DNA of 64,000 bases from Prevotella sp. (GCA_016285075.1 JAEEQB010000012.1:27667-91666); one strand, 5' to 3'; shown: positions 19,300-28,252, counted from the stretch's first letter. The notes: generated by a model not told the origin, from the sequence alone. Numbers and translations are program-made.

Positions 19300-20805
19300 C
19301 TATACACGGAGGTCAAGTACAAAGCGAGTACCTTTCGTGAAGGCCGGGTCAATGTCCAGGTCACCATTCATCTTCAGGGCCATCTGTTTGCAGATGGGCA
19401 GTCCAAGTCCGTCGCCTGTAGTAAGATCCCTGATTTCAAGGAAGGGCTTGAACACGTCCTCACGCTTTTCCTCTGGTATGCCACAACCGGTGTCTGACAC
19501 CAGGAACTGGTAGGACTGGGGACCACGTTTCTTGAAGTCCAGCCAGATGGTTCCACCGGCAGGGGTGTATTCTGCAGCATTGTTCAGCAGGTGCAGAATG
19601 ATGTGCGATACATATTCCTTGTTGATCTTGGCACTCATGTTGGGTGAGTTGACATTCAGCGTGACATCGCTCTTTACCTTGCCGCGTATCTGGTTCATCA
19701 GGCTTTCGCAGAACTGCGGGATCTGTGTGTTTTCATATTCTATTTCGGTCTTGGGCTGATTCTCCAGCTCCGACAGCGTATGAATGTGTTCCGAGAAATC
19801 CAGCAGGGCCTTTGCCTCGGGTATGCTGCTGTCGAATTTCTTCAGCGTCGGCTCCAGCTGGGCAGAAATATTGCTGATGAACTTTGCCTTGAGGGCATTG
19901 CTTTCGTTGAGCAGCTTGATGTTCTTCTTCTGCCTGCGTGTCAGTAGGATATAGCGCATCAGGACGATGGCTCCGAGAATGAGTGCTCCGGCTAAGACGG
20001 CTGCCAGGATGCAGAGTCCTACGATGATGACCCAGCGGGTGGTGAGCGAGCTGTCCTTGTCGGCGATGGAAGCCTCGTTGTCAGCAATCTGTTTCTTCAA
20101 TGCGGCAATTTCGTCAGCATGCTTGATGGCACTGGTAGAGTCTTTCCAGGCAATATAGTTGCTATACGACTGGGCTACCATGTTGGCGCTGTTGCTCTTG
20201 CGACCGTTGGCTATCAGCGTCTGGTACACCTCGTCCACCTTGTCATACTCCTTCACGGCAGTCAGCTTGTCGGCCATCTCCTTGAACACGGCATTGCCCT
20301 GGGCGTTCATCCCGAAGGTATAGTAATAGATGGCTTTGTTGTAGAGCAGGTCGTTCTTCACATTCTCGTCGTTTGACTGGTTGGCCTGGCTCTCCATCAC
20401 GTTGAGCTGTTCCTTGGCATTCTGGGCCTTCCTCAGCTTCAGGTACATCTGCATACGCTCCTTCGTGGTCAGGTAATGCAATGCAGCCTTCTCGTTGGCA
20501 GACAGCTTTCCGGAATTGATGGCGTCGTCAGCATGACGCAACAGGTCAAAGGCTTCCTTATAGTAGTTCTCCTTATAATAAAGGGCGGTGGCTTTCACAG
20601 CACATTCCACGCCCGGACGTATCTGCCCCTTGTTGGCATAGTCGTTGAAGGCATGGATAAACAGGGAACGGGCTTGGGCAATGTTTTTTTTCGGATCTAC
20701 GGCCTCTGCACGTTCTTGGAGACTACTTTTCTGGTTCTCCTGGGCAGTGATATAGGCACAGCAGAGAAACAGATTGACTAGCAAAAACAGTACTTTCTTT
20801 TTCAT
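19300..20805 (-). CDS. TPR-containing membrane sensor with histidine-kinase-type ATPase domain; phosphoacceptor His apparently absent
   Basis: Signal peptide, TPR-like helices, TM, HLLNNAAEYTP N-box, DTGCGIPEEK, GDGLGLPIC; FISNISAQLEP in the H-box position. Confidence 0.8.
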   Translation of the reverse strand: MKKKVLFLLVNLFLCCAYITAQENQKSSLQERAEAVDPKKNIAQARSLFIHAFNDYANKGQIRPGVECAVKATALYYKENYYKEAFDLLRHADDAINSGKLSANEKAALHYLTTKERMQMYLKLRKAQNAKEQLNVMESQANQSNDENVKNDLLYNKAIYYYTFGMNAQGNAVFKEMADKLTAVKEYDKVDEVYQTLIANGRKSNSANMVAQSYSNYIAWKDSTSAIKHADEIAALKKQIADNEASIADKDSSLTTRWVIIVGLCILAAVLAGALILGAIVLMRYILLTRRQKKNIKLLNESNALKAKFISNISAQLEPTLKKFDSSIPEAKALLDFSEHIHTLSELENQPKTEIEYENTQIPQFCESLMNQIRGKVKSDVTLNVNSPNMSAKINKEYVSHIILHLLNNAAEYTPAGGTIWLDFKKRGPQSYQFLVSDTGCGIPEEKREDVFKPFLEIRDLTTGDGLGLPICKQMALKMNGDLDIDPAFTKGTRFVLDLRV

Positions 20806-20957
20806 AACATAACTATAATTCTTGTTTCTGAGTGCAAAAGTAAACAATTATTTGATAAATGCCAAGCATTTTTTGTTATTTTTGCAGCGCCGCCTTTGCT
20901 TGTAGAACAATTTTCAGGTTTAACCCGAATCGGTCATTAGCGTTATGATGAAGGCAG

Positions 20958-21019
20958 ATCATGGGGACAGGTTTTTGAATGAATTCACGTGAATTCATTC
21001 AAAAACCTGTCCCCATGAT
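20958..21019. repeat. REP-like perfect 62-bp palindrome
   Basis: ATCATGGGGACAGGTTTTTGAATGAATTCAC | GTGAATTCATTCAAAAACCTGTCCCCATGAT, no spacer. Confidence 0.97.
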
Positions 21020-21070
21020 TCTGTTTGTTTGATGCCATCGAATAAAAATACTAGATATTGTTTGCTATTA

Positions 21071-21092
21071 TCAAACAAATTTATTACCTTTG
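21071..21092 (+). promoter_or_regulatory. Candidate -7 promoter element upstream of the ATPase gene
   Basis: ATTACCTTTG, TAnnTTTG consensus. Confidence 0.4.
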
Positions 21093-21132
21093 CCCTTGAT
21101 TTGATGATGTCTTGATAATATTGTGTTCTATT

Positions 21133-22401
21133 ATGGCAATAACGAAAGAAACGTTCCGTACCCTGATTCATGAGGGACAGGAGGAGATAAGAGACGTGGA
21201 ACTCTACGACCGTCCGTTTGAGTTCGAAGAGAATGGACGCTATGTGCTTGTTGGTGTTCGACAGGCTGGTAAGTCATATATGCTGTACAAACGTGCCCGA
21301 CAGATGATGGCGGCAGGCTATCAGTTAGAGGATATGGTGTATATCAACTTTGACGATGAGCGTCTGATGGGCTTGACGGCAGACGAACTTGACCTTATTC
21401 TACAAGCCTATCAGTCTGTTTACAATCGCATACCTGTTTTTTTCTTTGATGAGATACAAAACGTGGATGGTTGGGAACATTTTGTCCGACGTTTGGCCAA
21501 CAAGAAATATCATGTCTATGTCACTGGCAGCAATGCCAAGATGCTGAGTCGCGATATACAGACAGTTCTTGGCGGTCGCTTCCTCGATGCACTCATATAT
21601 CCCTACAGCTTTTCAGAATATTTGGAGGCAAAGGGAGTAGCATTGGAAAAGGAATGGCAGTACGGCCGTCAGCGTGCCATCGTACAACAAGCCTTTGTGG
21701 ATTATATGAAGTGGGGCGGTTTCCCGGAACTGCTGTTATTCCGCAACAAACGCACTTGGCTTAACGGCCTCTACGAAAAGATTCTATTGGGTGACATCAT
21801 TCTGCGCAACAAGGTAAAAAACGAGATGGCATTACGACTGACCATGAAGCGATTCGCAGAAAACGTCATGCAGCCAATATCATATAATCGCGTTGCCAAC
21901 CTGATTCGCTCTACAGGAACAAGTATCGCCGTTTCTTCCGTCAGCGACTATGTACGTTATGCGCAGGAAGCCTGCATGTTGTTCTCATTGGAGAACTATG
22001 CTTCGAAGTTTGTGGAGAAAGAGACGGTGAAGAAGCACTATTTTGTAGATAATGGCCTGCTGAGCATTTTCCTCTTTAGCGGCGAAACTGCTCTGCTGGA
22101 AAATCTTTGCGCCATACACCTGCGCAAGAAATATGGTGATGAACTATGTTTCTACAATAAGAACATAGAGGTGGACTTCCTTGTAGCTGAAGAAGGCTAT
22201 GCCGTTCAAGCTTCCTATTCCATCTATGGTGAGGGCATGCAAGAAACTTTCGAACGTGAAACCAAGGCATTGAAGCAGTTGGATGCCTTTCTCTCAATGA
22301 AGCGTATGGTGATTGTCACTTACGACGAAGAGGGTACGGTGTCTTTAGATAACGGTAAGCTGATTGAGGTAATTCCTGCCTGGAAATGGCTGCTTGAATA
22401 A
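21133..22401 (+). CDS. AAA+ ATPase with C-terminal DUF4143-like domain
   Basis: Walker A GVRQAGKS, Walker B VFFFDEIQN, VTGSNAKMLS, EVDFLV near C-terminus. Confidence 0.88.
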   Translation: MAITKETFRTLIHEGQEEIRDVELYDRPFEFEENGRYVLVGVRQAGKSYMLYKRARQMMAAGYQLEDMVYINFDDERLMGLTADELDLILQAYQSVYNRIPVFFFDEIQNVDGWEHFVRRLANKKYHVYVTGSNAKMLSRDIQTVLGGRFLDALIYPYSFSEYLEAKGVALEKEWQYGRQRAIVQQAFVDYMKWGGFPELLLFRNKRTWLNGLYEKILLGDIILRNKVKNEMALRLTMKRFAENVMQPISYNRVANLIRSTGTSIAVSSVSDYVRYAQEACMLFSLENYASKFVEKETVKKHYFVDNGLLSIFLFSGETALLENLCAIHLRKKYGDELCFYNKNIEVDFLVAEEGYAVQASYSIYGEGMQETFERETKALKQLDAFLSMKRMVIVTYDEEGTVSLDNGKLIEVIPAWKWLLE

Positions 22402-22407
22402 CATCAC

Positions 22408-22460
22408 TGGGGACAGGTTTTTGAATGAATTCAGCGAATTCATTCAAAAACCTGTCCCCA
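22408..22460. repeat. REP-like palindrome, second copy, 7 nt after the ATPase stop
   Basis: TGGGGACAGGTTTTTGAATGAATTC AGC GAATTCATTCAAAAACCTGTCCCCA; arms identical to 20958-21019. Confidence 0.97.
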
Positions 22461-22467
22461 TGATCTC

Positions 22468-22545
22468 TCAATCAAATGATTCCACAATCTCGCTCTCGCT
22501 CAACTTGTAGATTGAGAAGCGTTCCAGAAACTCAAAGTCCACCAT
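22468..22545 (-). pseudogene. Possible N-terminal stub of a GNAT-type toxin truncated at the REP-like element
   Basis: MVDFEFLERFSIYKLSESEIVESFD*; resembles the FDCGDxDLxxF start of Bacteroidales GNAT toxins; downstream of the antitoxin-like ORF. Confidence 0.4.
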
Positions 22546-22550
22546 GAATA

Positions 22551-22703
22551 TCAGAAGTTTGCGGTTGCCCTAAGTGTCTTGTAAATCATATCCATCTCGG
22601 CTCTTTCTTCAACCGAAATACGGCGCCGCTCCTGCATCCGTGCCTCAAAGCGTCGTGCGTCCTCACCGTAAAGGATTGGGGTTTCTTTTATCGGTCTTGC
22701 CAT
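22551..22703 (-). CDS. Small antitoxin-like protein, 50 aa
   Basis: MARPIKETPILYGEDARRFEARMQERRRISVEERAEMDMIYKTLRATANF; resembles short Bacteroidales ORFs upstream of GNAT toxins; below the ORF-track cutoff. Confidence 0.55.
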   Translation of the reverse strand: MARPIKETPILYGEDARRFEARMQERRRISVEERAEMDMIYKTLRATANF

Positions 22704-23036
22704 AAATAAATACGTATTTAACATTAGAATATTCTAGTGCAAAGGTATAAAAAATAATTCAAATTACCGCAGGAATTCTCCTAAATTATCGAGAAATGGG
22801 GAAATTCTTGACCTCTGCGTCCCCTCATAATGATTCTTCTATGTTAACATCACTTCCTATATAACAGCTTGTCATATAGGTTGTTATTTTTGGTGTATAT
22901 AAAATAATTGTACTCACTATTTGTGATGTTATTAATGGTTTCCATGCAAAAGTATTGCCAATTATGGTGTTACTGAGGGTTCTTTTATTGACAGAACACG
23001 TTTGAAAGAAAGTTTACAAAATATCACTCTGAAAGT

Positions 23037-23117
23037 AAAACAAGTTGTTTTACTTATGTAAACCCCATACTTTTACATCGTTAACCCGATAGCTACCAAG
23101 GTAAAACAACTTGTTTT
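23037..23117. repeat. 81-bp element bounded by AAAACAAGTTGTTTT / AAAACAACTTGTTTT, second locus
   Basis: Perfect 20-bp inverted repeat AGTAAAACAAGTTGTTTTAC/GTAAAACAACTTGTTTTACT; same 66-bp centre spacing as 6541-6621. Confidence 0.92.
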
Positions 23118-23195
23118 ACTGTAAGAGCAGACTTGTCTACGCAGGGATTTGCTGTTTCGGCGAAGGCTAATGGACATAAAAGTGATGTTGAAAGA

Positions 23196-23255
23196 ATTAC
23201 CATCACTCCCATAAAACATTCGTAACCAGTAGATTGCAAAGAAAGTGATGGTAAT
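23196..23255. repeat. 12-bp inverted repeat
   Basis: ATTACCATCACT ... AGTGATGGTAAT. Confidence 0.8.
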
Positions 23256-23356
23256 GCACTTCTCCCAACTGTTTCTGTACTATGAGGTTGAACGATAACA
23301 TGACCGTTGCGCGGTCAACGCTCAGGATTCGAACTTGTAGGCTTGGCTTGGCCAAG

Positions 23357-23431
23357 GAGAATCAGGGGGACAGGTTTTTGAATGAAACCATAAAATGGAT
23401 TTCACTTCAAAAACCTGTCCCCCTGATTCTC
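23357..23431. repeat. REP-like hairpin, third copy
   Basis: GAGAATCAGGGGGACAGGTTTTTGAA / TTCAAAAACCTGTCCCCCTGATTCTC, 26-bp perfect stem; pairing continues in the tip. Confidence 0.93.
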
Positions 23432-23495
23432 TGTCCCAAGAAAAGCTCAAATAAATTTGGCTTTTCTCTCTTTTATTCGTAACTTTGCAGCGAAT

Positions 23496-24392
23496 ATGAG
23501 AATGAATACAGGATATAACCGCGAGGGTGAATACGATCACTATGTGGTGGAGCAAGGCGGTCCGCTGCTGGATTGGCTGCTTGAGAATCTGGGGCAGAGC
23601 CGTTCGAAGGTGAAGGCAACGCTTCAGGGCAGGGGTATCAAAGTGAACGGCAAGACGGTGAGTCAGTTTGACTTCCTGTTGGAGCCTGGTATGAAGGTGG
23701 CTGTGAGCCGTACAAAGCGCAACCAGCAGGGATTCAAGAGCCGCTGGGTGCGGATAGTATATGAAGACCGGTGGCTGATAGTGGTTGAGAAAGCAGAGGG
23801 CATTCTCTCGATGGCAGGAGGACATGCAGCACTGAACGTGAAGTCTGTGCTTGACGACTATTTCCACAAGTCACATCAGAACTGCCGGGCTCATGTGGTG
23901 CACCGGCTGGATCGTGACACGAGTGGACTGATGGTCTATGCGAAGGACATGGAAACGGAGCAGGTGTTGGAACACAACTGGCACGACATTGTGTACGACC
24001 GCCGCTATGTGGCTGTCTGCTCGGGCGAGATGGAGCAGGACGAGGGGACGGTGGAGAACTGGCTGAAAGACAACAAGGCCTATATGACCTATTCTTCACC
24101 GGTGGACAACGGAGGGAAACTGGCCATCACGCATTTCCATGTGTTAGACCGCACGACGGAGCATACGTTGGTGGAGTTCCGGCTGGAGACCGGGCGTAAG
24201 AACCAGATACGTGTCCATTCTGCCGACATGGGACATCCGGTTTGTGGCGACGTGAAATACGGCAATGGTGATGATCCGCTGCACCGTCTGTGTCTGCATG
24301 CCTGGCTGTTGTGCTTCTACCATCCTGTTACTCATGAGCCGATGGAGTTTGAGACACCTATACCTGTGGCATTCAAGAAACTATTCAAATAG
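23496..24392 (+). CDS. RluA-family 23S rRNA pseudouridine synthase
   Basis: HVVHRLDRDTSGLMVYAK and LETGRKNQIRVH; S4-like N-terminus. Confidence 0.92.
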   Translation: MRMNTGYNREGEYDHYVVEQGGPLLDWLLENLGQSRSKVKATLQGRGIKVNGKTVSQFDFLLEPGMKVAVSRTKRNQQGFKSRWVRIVYEDRWLIVVEKAEGILSMAGGHAALNVKSVLDDYFHKSHQNCRAHVVHRLDRDTSGLMVYAKDMETEQVLEHNWHDIVYDRRYVAVCSGEMEQDEGTVENWLKDNKAYMTYSSPVDNGGKLAITHFHVLDRTTEHTLVEFRLETGRKNQIRVHSADMGHPVCGDVKYGNGDDPLHRLCLHAWLLCFYHPVTHEPMEFETPIPVAFKKLFK

Positions 24393-24407
24393 AAGCAGAG
24401 AAAGGAA

Positions 24408-24560
24408 ATGGAAAATCTGACCCAATATATTGTGGCATTACTTGCCATTATCATTGCCTTTGTGATTATCAAGAAGGTGGCAAGCTGCCTGATTCGTACG
24501 GTGGTTGGCATTGTGCTGGTAGCTGTGCTTGCCTATATATATATAATGTATATGCAATGA
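24408..24560 (+). CDS. Single-pass/hairpin membrane microprotein, 50 aa
   Basis: MENLTQYIVALLAIIIAFVIIKKVASCLIRTVVGIVLVAVLAYIYIMYMQ; ATGA overlap with the next gene. Confidence 0.6.
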   Translation: MENLTQYIVALLAIIIAFVIIKKVASCLIRTVVGIVLVAVLAYIYIMYMQ

Positions 24561-26161
24561 CGAGTGAATACCAGATCAGGGTGCTGCCTCAGGTGGCAGC
24601 GAGTGAGCAGTCGCTGAAGTCGTGGCTGGCTGAGGACAAAGGCTTGGATGTTCGAACGATAACGGCTGTACGTATCCTTAAAAGAAGTATCGACGCACGG
24701 CAGCGTACTATCTATGTGAACCTGAAGGTGCGCATGTATGTGAACGAGGAGCCTGTGGATGACGAATATCAGCCGGTTGATTATCCTGACGTTAGCCAGA
24801 AGCCTCAGGTGATTGTCGTAGGAGCAGGCCCTGGAGGTCTTTTTGCTGCACTTAGACTGATTGAGCTGGGATGGCGACCTGTTGTCTTGGAACGCGGCAA
24901 GGATGTTCACCAGCGTAAAAAGGATCTGGCCGCCATCAGCCGGACGCAGTGTGTGGACGAAGAAAGCAACTACTGCTTTGGAGAGGGTGGGGCTGGTGCC
25001 TATTCCGATGGAAAGCTCTACACACGTTCAAAGAAACGCGGCTCGGTAGAGAAGATCCTGAATGTGTTCTGTCAGCATGGAGCCAGCACATCCATCCTGG
25101 CCGATGCTCATCCACATATCGGTACCGACCGTTTGCCGAAGGTCATCGAGGCCATGCGTAACACGATTATCCGTTGTGGCGGTGAGGTGCATTTCCAGAC
25201 GAAGATGACAAGGCTGATCCTGAGTAACACCAGTAACGGTGGGAACACGGCAGGGAGGGTGATCGGTGTCGAAGCCATCAGCCATCAGCCATCGCCTCAG
25301 GAACAGCAGTTCTTCGGCCCTGTTATTCTTGCAACGGGTCATAGTGCACGTGACGTCTACAGATATCTGGCTGAAGCCAGGATTGAGATAGAACCTAAGG
25401 GAATAGCCGTGGGCGTAAGACTGGAACATCCTGCAGAGTTGATTGACCAGATACAATACCATTCCCGCAATGGACGCGGACGCTATCTCCCAGCAGCAGA
25501 GTATACATTCGTGACCCAGGTGGAGGGTAGGGGGGTCTACTCTTTCTGCATGTGTCCGGGTGGCTTTGTCATACCAGCTGCCACGGGGCAGGAGCAGATC
25601 GTGGTCAACGGCATGAGTCCCGCTAATCGTGGTACACAATGGTCGAACTCGGGCATGGTGGTGGAAATCAGGCCAGAGGACGTGGCAAACGATGACCCTT
25701 CACCATTGTGCATGATGGCGTATCAGGAAGAGTTGGAACGTCTGTGCTGGCAGCAGGGAAACAGGAAGCAGACAGCACCAGCCCAACGGATGGCCGACTT
25801 TGTGAATGGCAGGCTGAGCTACGACCTTCCTCGTACATCCTATGCTCCCGGAGTCATCTCTTCTCCATTGCATTTCTGGCTGCCACCCTTCGTGGGCAAG
25901 CGACTGCAAGAGGGGTTCCGGACATTTGGACGCCAGGCTCACGGATTCCTGACCAACGAAGCCATGCTCATTGCCATAGAGACGCGTACTTCGTCTCCCG
26001 TACGTATTCTCCGTACTCCGGACACCTTGCAGCATGTACGTCTGCAAGGATTGTTCCCATGTGGTGAAGGGGCAGGCTATGCAGGAGGCATCGTCTCGGC
26101 AGCCATTGACGGAGAACGATGTGCAGAAATGTGTGCGGAATACTTGAAAGGTGGTGAGTAA
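24557..26161 (+). CDS. NAD(P)/FAD-dependent oxidoreductase
   Basis: VIVVGAGPGGLFAALRLIELG Rossmann motif; FGEGGAGAYSDGKLYTRSK; C-terminal GEGAGYAGGIVSAA. Confidence 0.9.
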   Translation: MTSEYQIRVLPQVAASEQSLKSWLAEDKGLDVRTITAVRILKRSIDARQRTIYVNLKVRMYVNEEPVDDEYQPVDYPDVSQKPQVIVVGAGPGGLFAALRLIELGWRPVVLERGKDVHQRKKDLAAISRTQCVDEESNYCFGEGGAGAYSDGKLYTRSKKRGSVEKILNVFCQHGASTSILADAHPHIGTDRLPKVIEAMRNTIIRCGGEVHFQTKMTRLILSNTSNGGNTAGRVIGVEAISHQPSPQEQQFFGPVILATGHSARDVYRYLAEARIEIEPKGIAVGVRLEHPAELIDQIQYHSRNGRGRYLPAAEYTFVTQVEGRGVYSFCMCPGGFVIPAATGQEQIVVNGMSPANRGTQWSNSGMVVEIRPEDVANDDPSPLCMMAYQEELERLCWQQGNRKQTAPAQRMADFVNGRLSYDLPRTSYAPGVISSPLHFWLPPFVGKRLQEGFRTFGRQAHGFLTNEAMLIAIETRTSSPVRILRTPDTLQHVRLQGLFPCGEGAGYAGGIVSAAIDGERCAEMCAEYLKGGE

Positions 26162-26283
26162 GAGGTGTGAAGTGAAAAGTTTTGTGCCTTTTCACATATT
26201 TTATCACTTATCATCTGCTCAATATCACTTCTTTTTTGTATCTTTGCAAACGAAGATAAGAACCTAAAAAGACTATTACGCTT

Positions 26284-26904
26284 ATGAATAAGGAGGAGAA
26301 GTTTGTGATTACCATCAGCCGCCAGTTCGGAACAGGCGGTCATGAGATTGGCGCAGAGCTTGCCCGTAGGCTGGGCGTCAAGTTGTTGGACAAGCAGATA
26401 CTCAATGAGGTTGCCCGACGGGCAGGCGTCGTAGAGGAGGCTATGGCGAAGCTGGAAGCACGCAATCCGCTATGGCGTGACGACTTTACCAACTTCTATC
26501 GTAACTACATGTCGCGTGCAGAGTACAACGGACAAGAGCAGGATCAGACTTCACACGAGCTGTTTGATGCACAGGCAGAGACAATCCGGCGTATTGCTAA
26601 CGAGGAGTCGTGTGTCATCATCGGCCGTTGTGGATTTGATATCTTTGCCAACCATCCCAATGCGCTGAAGATTTTCATTCACTCCACCATTGACTGCCGC
26701 AAGCGCAGGATTGCTGAGCGTTATGGCATCAGCGAGCAGGATGCTGCAGCAATGATCGTGGACAATGACTATTCGCGCGAACTCTACACCAAGACCTTTA
26801 CAGGACGTGACTGGACCGATGCCCGCAATTACGACGTCTCGCTTGATGTACGTAAGTTCGGAGTCAACGGAGCGGTGAGGTTCCTGCTACAGTGTATAGA
26901 ATGA
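26284..26904 (+). CDS. Cytidylate kinase-like family protein
   Basis: ITISRQFGTGGHEIGAELARRLG. Confidence 0.88.
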   Translation: MNKEEKFVITISRQFGTGGHEIGAELARRLGVKLLDKQILNEVARRAGVVEEAMAKLEARNPLWRDDFTNFYRNYMSRAEYNGQEQDQTSHELFDAQAETIRRIANEESCVIIGRCGFDIFANHPNALKIFIHSTIDCRKRRIAERYGISEQDAAAMIVDNDYSRELYTKTFTGRDWTDARNYDVSLDVRKFGVNGAVRFLLQCIE

Positions 26905-28196
26905 AGGGATTCCTTATAGCAGCGCCATCAAGCGGTTCGGGTAAGACTACTATTGCCCGGGGCTTGATGGCATTGTTTGTTGGAAAAGGTCTGAAGGTTC
27001 AGCCGTTCAAGTGCGGACCTGACTACATTGACACGAAGTTCCATACTGCCGTCTGTGGTCGCCCGTCAGTGAACCTGGACACCTTCATGGCTACTTCATC
27101 GCATGTGAGACACTTACTTTGCCGTTATGGCAAGAACACAGATATGTGTATTGTTGAAGGCATGATGGGGCTTTACGACGGCTATGACCGCTACCATGGT
27201 TCTTCAGCAGAGATTGCCCAGGTGTTGCGTATACCCGTGGTGCTGGTAGTGGATGCCCGTTCAGCTGCTTATTCACTGGCACCGTTGCTGTCGGGTTTTC
27301 TGAATTTCCGTCAGGATGTGAACATCTGCGGCGTTATTTTCAATAAGGTTGGCTCCGGACGTCATGTCCAGATGTTGCGTCAGGTATGCGACGAACTGGG
27401 GGTGACGTGTTTCGGATGTATTCCCAAGGATGCCTCCATAGAGCTGGGAAGCCGGTATCTGGGGCTTGATTTCTCTGAGGAAGCCGATAACCACCGGTTG
27501 GTTGAGCTACTGGAAGCACATCTGGATGTTGATGCACTCATGGGGCTCTCTTTTGAACTGGACGGTCAGGATGAACTGTTGCCAGACAGCTCTTCTGCCC
27601 ATGATCCGGGCAAGGTGTTGGTGGCTCGTAATGCAGAGTCGTTCTCATTCCTGTATCAAGAAACGATAGATGGCTTCACTGATGTCAGTTTCTTCGACCC
27701 CGAAAGCGATGTGCCACTTTTGGATGATGTCAGTCTGCTTTATCTGCCTGGCGGCTATCCCGAAAAACATCTGGATGCGCTGGTGGCCAATGAGACAGCC
27801 CGGCAAGCCATTCACCAATATGCGGAAAGAGGAGGACGTGTGGTGGCTGAGTGCGGTGGCATGATGTATCTATGTGACAAAATTGTGACGGACGATGGCG
27901 AATATCCCATGTGTGGCGTACTGCCTTATGTCATTTCTGCCCGCAAGGCCGACCGTAGACTATCATTAGGCTATCGGCGATTCATGCTTGACGATCAGGA
28001 GTTTAAAGGCCATGAGTTCCATTACACTCAGTTCCTTGAAGAAACACCCACGTCGGCAGCCCAGGTCTATAATGCTCTTGGAAATCCTGTGGATACACCC
28101 GTGTTCCGCTATCAGAATGTTTTGGCCAGCTATACGCATTTGTATGCGGGCTTTGCATTGAAGAGAAATATGCAGGCATCATTACAAAAGGAATAA
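26901..28196 (+). CDS. cbiA: Cobyrinate a,c-diamide synthase
   Basis: SSGSGKTTIARGLMAL, FKCGPDYIDTKFH, C-terminal glutamine amidotransferase VVAECGGMMYL. Confidence 0.95.
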   Translation: MKGFLIAAPSSGSGKTTIARGLMALFVGKGLKVQPFKCGPDYIDTKFHTAVCGRPSVNLDTFMATSSHVRHLLCRYGKNTDMCIVEGMMGLYDGYDRYHGSSAEIAQVLRIPVVLVVDARSAAYSLAPLLSGFLNFRQDVNICGVIFNKVGSGRHVQMLRQVCDELGVTCFGCIPKDASIELGSRYLGLDFSEEADNHRLVELLEAHLDVDALMGLSFELDGQDELLPDSSSAHDPGKVLVARNAESFSFLYQETIDGFTDVSFFDPESDVPLLDDVSLLYLPGGYPEKHLDALVANETARQAIHQYAERGGRVVAECGGMMYLCDKIVTDDGEYPMCGVLPYVISARKADRRLSLGYRRFMLDDQEFKGHEFHYTQFLEETPTSAAQVYNALGNPVDTPVFRYQNVLASYTHLYAGFALKRNMQASLQKE

Positions 28197-28252
28197 GTGG
28201 GTTTCGCACAGAACAGAAAAAAGAAACAAATCATAAGAGAGAGAAACGAACA

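Noticed and set aside
23322-23867. 181-aa minus-strand ORF over the REP hairpin and pseudouridine synthase start
   Set aside because: Antisense to a confident gene and crosses a palindrome; not coding-like.
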